Below, one piece after another: positions 7,090 through 8,769 of a stretch of DNA of 8,769 nt. Position 1 is the first letter of the stretch, and every line of letters starts with the position of its first letter. Source of the stretch: Candidatus Tectimicrobiota bacterium. GTDB lineage: Bacteria; JACPUC01. The notes below the pieces were generated by a model. It made no database searches, was not told the DNA's origin, and saw only the letters and a program-made list of their open reading frames with translations. The stretch spans positions 1-8,769 of the forward strand of contig JACPUC010000020.1 in the NCBI GenBank assembly GCA_016192455.1, written 5' to 3'. A program made the position numbers and the translations under genes.

Positions 7090-7651
7090 GAGAACGCGCC
7101 GAACGGCGACCTGATGATCCAGATACTCAACTCCTCGGTGAAACAGGTCAACGACGGCTTCTTCGAGAGCGAGCCGGTGAAGTGCTGGCTGGCGGTGGCG
7201 GCCATGCAGGGGACGGTGCCGTACGACTTGCCCGGCACGGGCCTGCAGATTCCGACCATGCTGAGCGGCATGCACGGCCACAGCTACGGCATCTGCATCG
7301 GCGGCTCGCGCATGCTGGCCGAGGCGCTGGTGAACTACATCACGGCGGCGGGCGGCACGGTGCGCAAGAACTGCCACGTCTCGAAGGTTATCGTCGAGGG
7401 GGGCGTGGCCAAGGGGGTGGAGCTGCAGGACGGCTCACAGATCATGGCGCGCTGCGCCGTGGCCTCGAACACGAACGTGAAGATGCTGATGCTCGACATG
7501 GTGGGGGAACAGCACCTCGAGGAGGAGTTCGCGCGCCGGGTGCGCGCCTACGAGGCGGACGAGCTGTCGCTCTGCACGCCGCACTTCGCCCTCAACGATC
7601 CCCCCATCTACACCGCCTCGAAGCGCTACCCCGACGTGCAGAAGGCGATGG

Positions 7652-7662
7652 CCTGCCGCAGG
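7652..7662 (+). other. Frameshift site in an imperfect palindrome
   Basis: The reading frame of copy 1 changes within CCTGCCGCAGG, a CCTGC/GCAGG inverted repeat with a single central base. Adding one G at the centre would make a perfect 12-bp palindrome and restore one continuous frame reading ...KAMACRQECVVFAIAAS.... No slippery heptamer is present. Confidence 0.6.
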
Positions 7663-8191
7663 AGTGCGTTGTCTTCGCCATCGCCGCCAGCGTCCATGAT
7701 CCATCGCAGGCGCCGCCCGGCAAGAACACCGCTTTCGCCTGGCAGTTCGCGCCGTACCACCTGAAAGAGGGGCCGGAGCACTGGCTGAAGGTGAAGGAGG
7801 CGTACGGCGACCACATCCAGAAGGCATGGTGCGAGTACGCGCCGAACATGCAGGGGGAGAACGTGCTGGCGCGTTTCGTCTACACGCCGTACGACATCAG
7901 CCAGACGACCATCTCGATGTTCGAAGGCTCCACGGTGCACGGCCACGTCAGCCCGAACCAGATGGGGAACATGCGGCCGGTGGCGGGCTGGTCGAGCTAC
8001 CGCATGCCGATCAAGAACCTCTACCTCTGCGGCAGCTCGGCGCATCCCATGGGGGGCGTCACGGGGGCGCCGGGGTTCAACTGCGCCGGCGCCATCGCCG
8101 ACGACTACAAGGTGAAGAAGTGGTGGTGGCGGACGGCGAGAAGCGGCCGCTAGCTCGGCGAGCACCGCCATCACCCGATCAGGATGGGCTG

Positions 8192-8231
8192 CGGCAGGAG
8201 GCGGGGTCGAGTGAGATTCCGCCTCCTGCTG
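8192..8231 (+). terminator. Strong hairpin between the two flavoenzyme copies
   Basis: GCAGGAGGCGG (8194-8204) is perfectly complementary to CCGCCTCCTGC (8219-8229). The stem extends outward by one G-T and one C-G pair to 8192/8231, and possibly inward by G-T, G-T, T-A and C-G pairs, leaving a 6-nt loop. It starts about 39 nt after the stop of copy 1 and about 80 nt before copy 2. There is no T-run after it, so it may be a T-less terminator, an mRNA 3'-end stabiliser or another RNA structure. The inverted repeat itself is certain; its role is inferred. Confidence 0.45.
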
Positions 8232-8291
8232 TCTCGGGCCGACGTTCCAAGGTGCGGGAGGGCTGGGGACGGATGAGCGCGGGGTTGCCAT

Positions 8292-8303
8292 GGGGAGAGG
8301 AGG
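8292..8303 (+). promoter_or_regulatory. Strong ribosome-binding site for flavoenzyme copy 2
   Basis: GGGGAGAGGAGG includes a full AGGAGG (8298-8303) 7 nt before ATG 8311, and is a better match than the site before copy 1. This suggests copy 2 is well translated. Confidence 0.6.
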
Positions 8304-8310
8304 CGGGACG

Positions 8311-8769
8311 ATGCCGGAAGAGTTTGATGTCGTGGTGATCGGCGGCGGGCACAACGGCTTGGCGTGCGCGGCGTACCTGCAGAAGGGCGGCATGAGCGTC
8401 TGCGTGCTGGAACGGCGGCACAATATCGGCGGCGGCTGCGCCACCGAGGAGGTGACGCTGCCGGGGTTCAAGCACAACATCCACTCGCAGATGCACGTGG
8501 GCGGGCCGATGTACCGCACCCTCGAGCTGGAGAAGTACGGCGCCAGGTACGCGCGCCCCGACCCGAACTACGCCTACGTGACGCGCGACGGGCGGGCGAT
8601 CATCACGTACAAGGATGTCGAGGCCACCTGCGAGTCGATCGCCGAATTCTCGAAGAAGGACGCCAAGACCTACAAGCAGCTCAACGAGAAGTTCCAGCAC
8701 CTGCGGCAGGTGATCAACTCGTACTGGCATAACGAGCCGCTGCCGCTGTCGAAGATGTACGCCCTGCTG
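8311..8769 (+). CDS. FAD-dependent oxidoreductase, phytoene desaturase/PYROXD2-like, copy 2, partial
   Basis: The first 153 codons of a second flavoenzyme gene, cut by the window edge. The FAD-binding Rossmann motif DVVVIGGGHNG (6-16), VLERR (32-36) and GGGCATEE (40-47) are all present. Compared with copy 1 it differs at only three residues: Lys29 to Ser, Leu99 to Thr and Asp104 to Glu. Of 16 nucleotide changes, 11 are silent, which fits two copies held under purifying selection or homogenised by conversion. It is on the same strand, 157 nt after the stop of copy 1, behind its own strong ribosome-binding site. If complete beyond the window, it could supply the activity that copy 1 has lost. 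Whether it shares the frameshift cannot be seen. Confidence 0.88.
   Translation, partial: MPEEFDVVVIGGGHNGLACAAYLQKGGMSVCVLERRHNIGGGCATEEVTLPGFKHNIHSQMHVGGPMYRTLELEKYGARYARPDPNYAYVTRDGRAIITYKDVEATCESIAEFSKKDAKTYKQLNEKFQHLRQVINSYWHNEPLPLSKMYALL
8311..8769 (+). repeat. Direct repeat, right copy (5' part of flavoenzyme copy 2)
   Basis: Partner of 6631-7089. Mismatches cluster in three short patches (near 6648-6651, 6716-6744 and 6925-6990 in copy 1 coordinates). They are separated by identical runs of 64, 74, 105 and at least 99 nt, the second and third of these separated only by a lone mismatch at 6819. Confidence 0.9.

Larger units (their letters stand above)
6631..8153 (+). pseudogene. FAD-dependent oxidoreductase, phytoene desaturase/PYROXD2-like, copy 1, frameshifted
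   Basis: Joined across one frameshift, this gives a protein of about 507 residues, close to the usual length of PYROXD2-like COG1233 flavoproteins. The N-terminus has the FAD-binding Rossmann motif DVVVIGGGHNG (6-16), an acidic end to strand 2 (VLERR, 32-36) and the following GGGCATEE (40-47). The C-terminus has the family's second flavin motif, LYLCGSSAHPMGGVTGAPGF, encoded near 8021-8080. The first frame runs correctly to about codon 342 (near 7656), then becomes nonsense and stops at 7762-7764. The correct frame resumes from about 7659 (QECVVFAIAAS) to the TAG at 8151-8153. Total length is one base short of a multiple of three, so a 1-nt loss is the simplest explanation, in life or in sequencing. 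An oxidation or desaturation of a hydrophobic or unsaturated substrate is plausible from the family; the substrate is unknown. A near-identical second copy starts 158 nt downstream. Confidence 0.8.

Noticed and set aside
7640-7680. Programmed -1 frameshift in flavoenzyme copy 1
   Set aside because: No X-XXY-YYZ slippery heptamer precedes the shift, and an internal frame change would be unusual in this family. An indel is simpler.
5568-8519. Minus-strand frames at 5568-6839 and 7626-8519 sharing a nearly identical N-terminal 70 residues
   Set aside because: The likeness only reflects the duplicated plus-strand flavoenzyme sequence read backwards; it is not a separate gene pair.

Overview
This is a high-GC (by eye roughly two-thirds G+C) bacterial chromosomal window with every supported gene on the plus strand. 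Housekeeping genes (aspS, era) sit among accessory metabolic genes. The composition, the GTG starts and the PYROXD2/phytoene-desaturase-like flavoproteins fit an uncultured soil or sediment lineage such as Rokubacteria, Methylomirabilota or a deltaproteobacterial group. That placement is a guess; nothing here fixes the taxon.

Layout: 1-371 has no convincing intact gene, only a short patch resembling a dinucleotide-binding N-terminus. 372-1217 encodes a small zinc-ribbon plus multi-pass membrane protein of unknown function. 1330-2736 is a 12-helix major facilitator transporter resembling the oxalate/formate and monocarboxylate branch. Its 3' end overlaps a GNAT-type acyltransferase that probably starts at GTG 2705, so the two are likely translationally coupled. 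A near-consensus sigma-70 promoter (TTGACG, 17 bp, TATAGT) begins on the stop codon of that gene. It leads through a leader of about 130 nt into aspS (aspartyl-tRNA synthetase, GTG 3669 to 5444). The GTPase gene era (5526-6452) follows 81 nt later and may be co-transcribed.

The right-hand part holds two tandem, same-direction copies of a FAD-dependent oxidoreductase gene of the phytoene desaturase/PYROXD2 type. Copy 1 (6631-8153) is interrupted by a single frameshift near 7652-7662, exactly at an imperfect GC palindrome. Copy 2 starts at 8311 and runs off the window. Over the 459 nt where both are visible, the copies differ at 16 positions (about 96.5% identical) and at 3 of 153 residues. Their similarity starts at the ATG and does not extend upstream. 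A strong hairpin lies between them.

I see no CRISPR array, transposase, tRNA or rRNA, and no clear sign of a wholly new system. The points most worth checking are the tandem near-identical flavoenzyme pair, the frameshift in copy 1 and the aspS promoter and leader.
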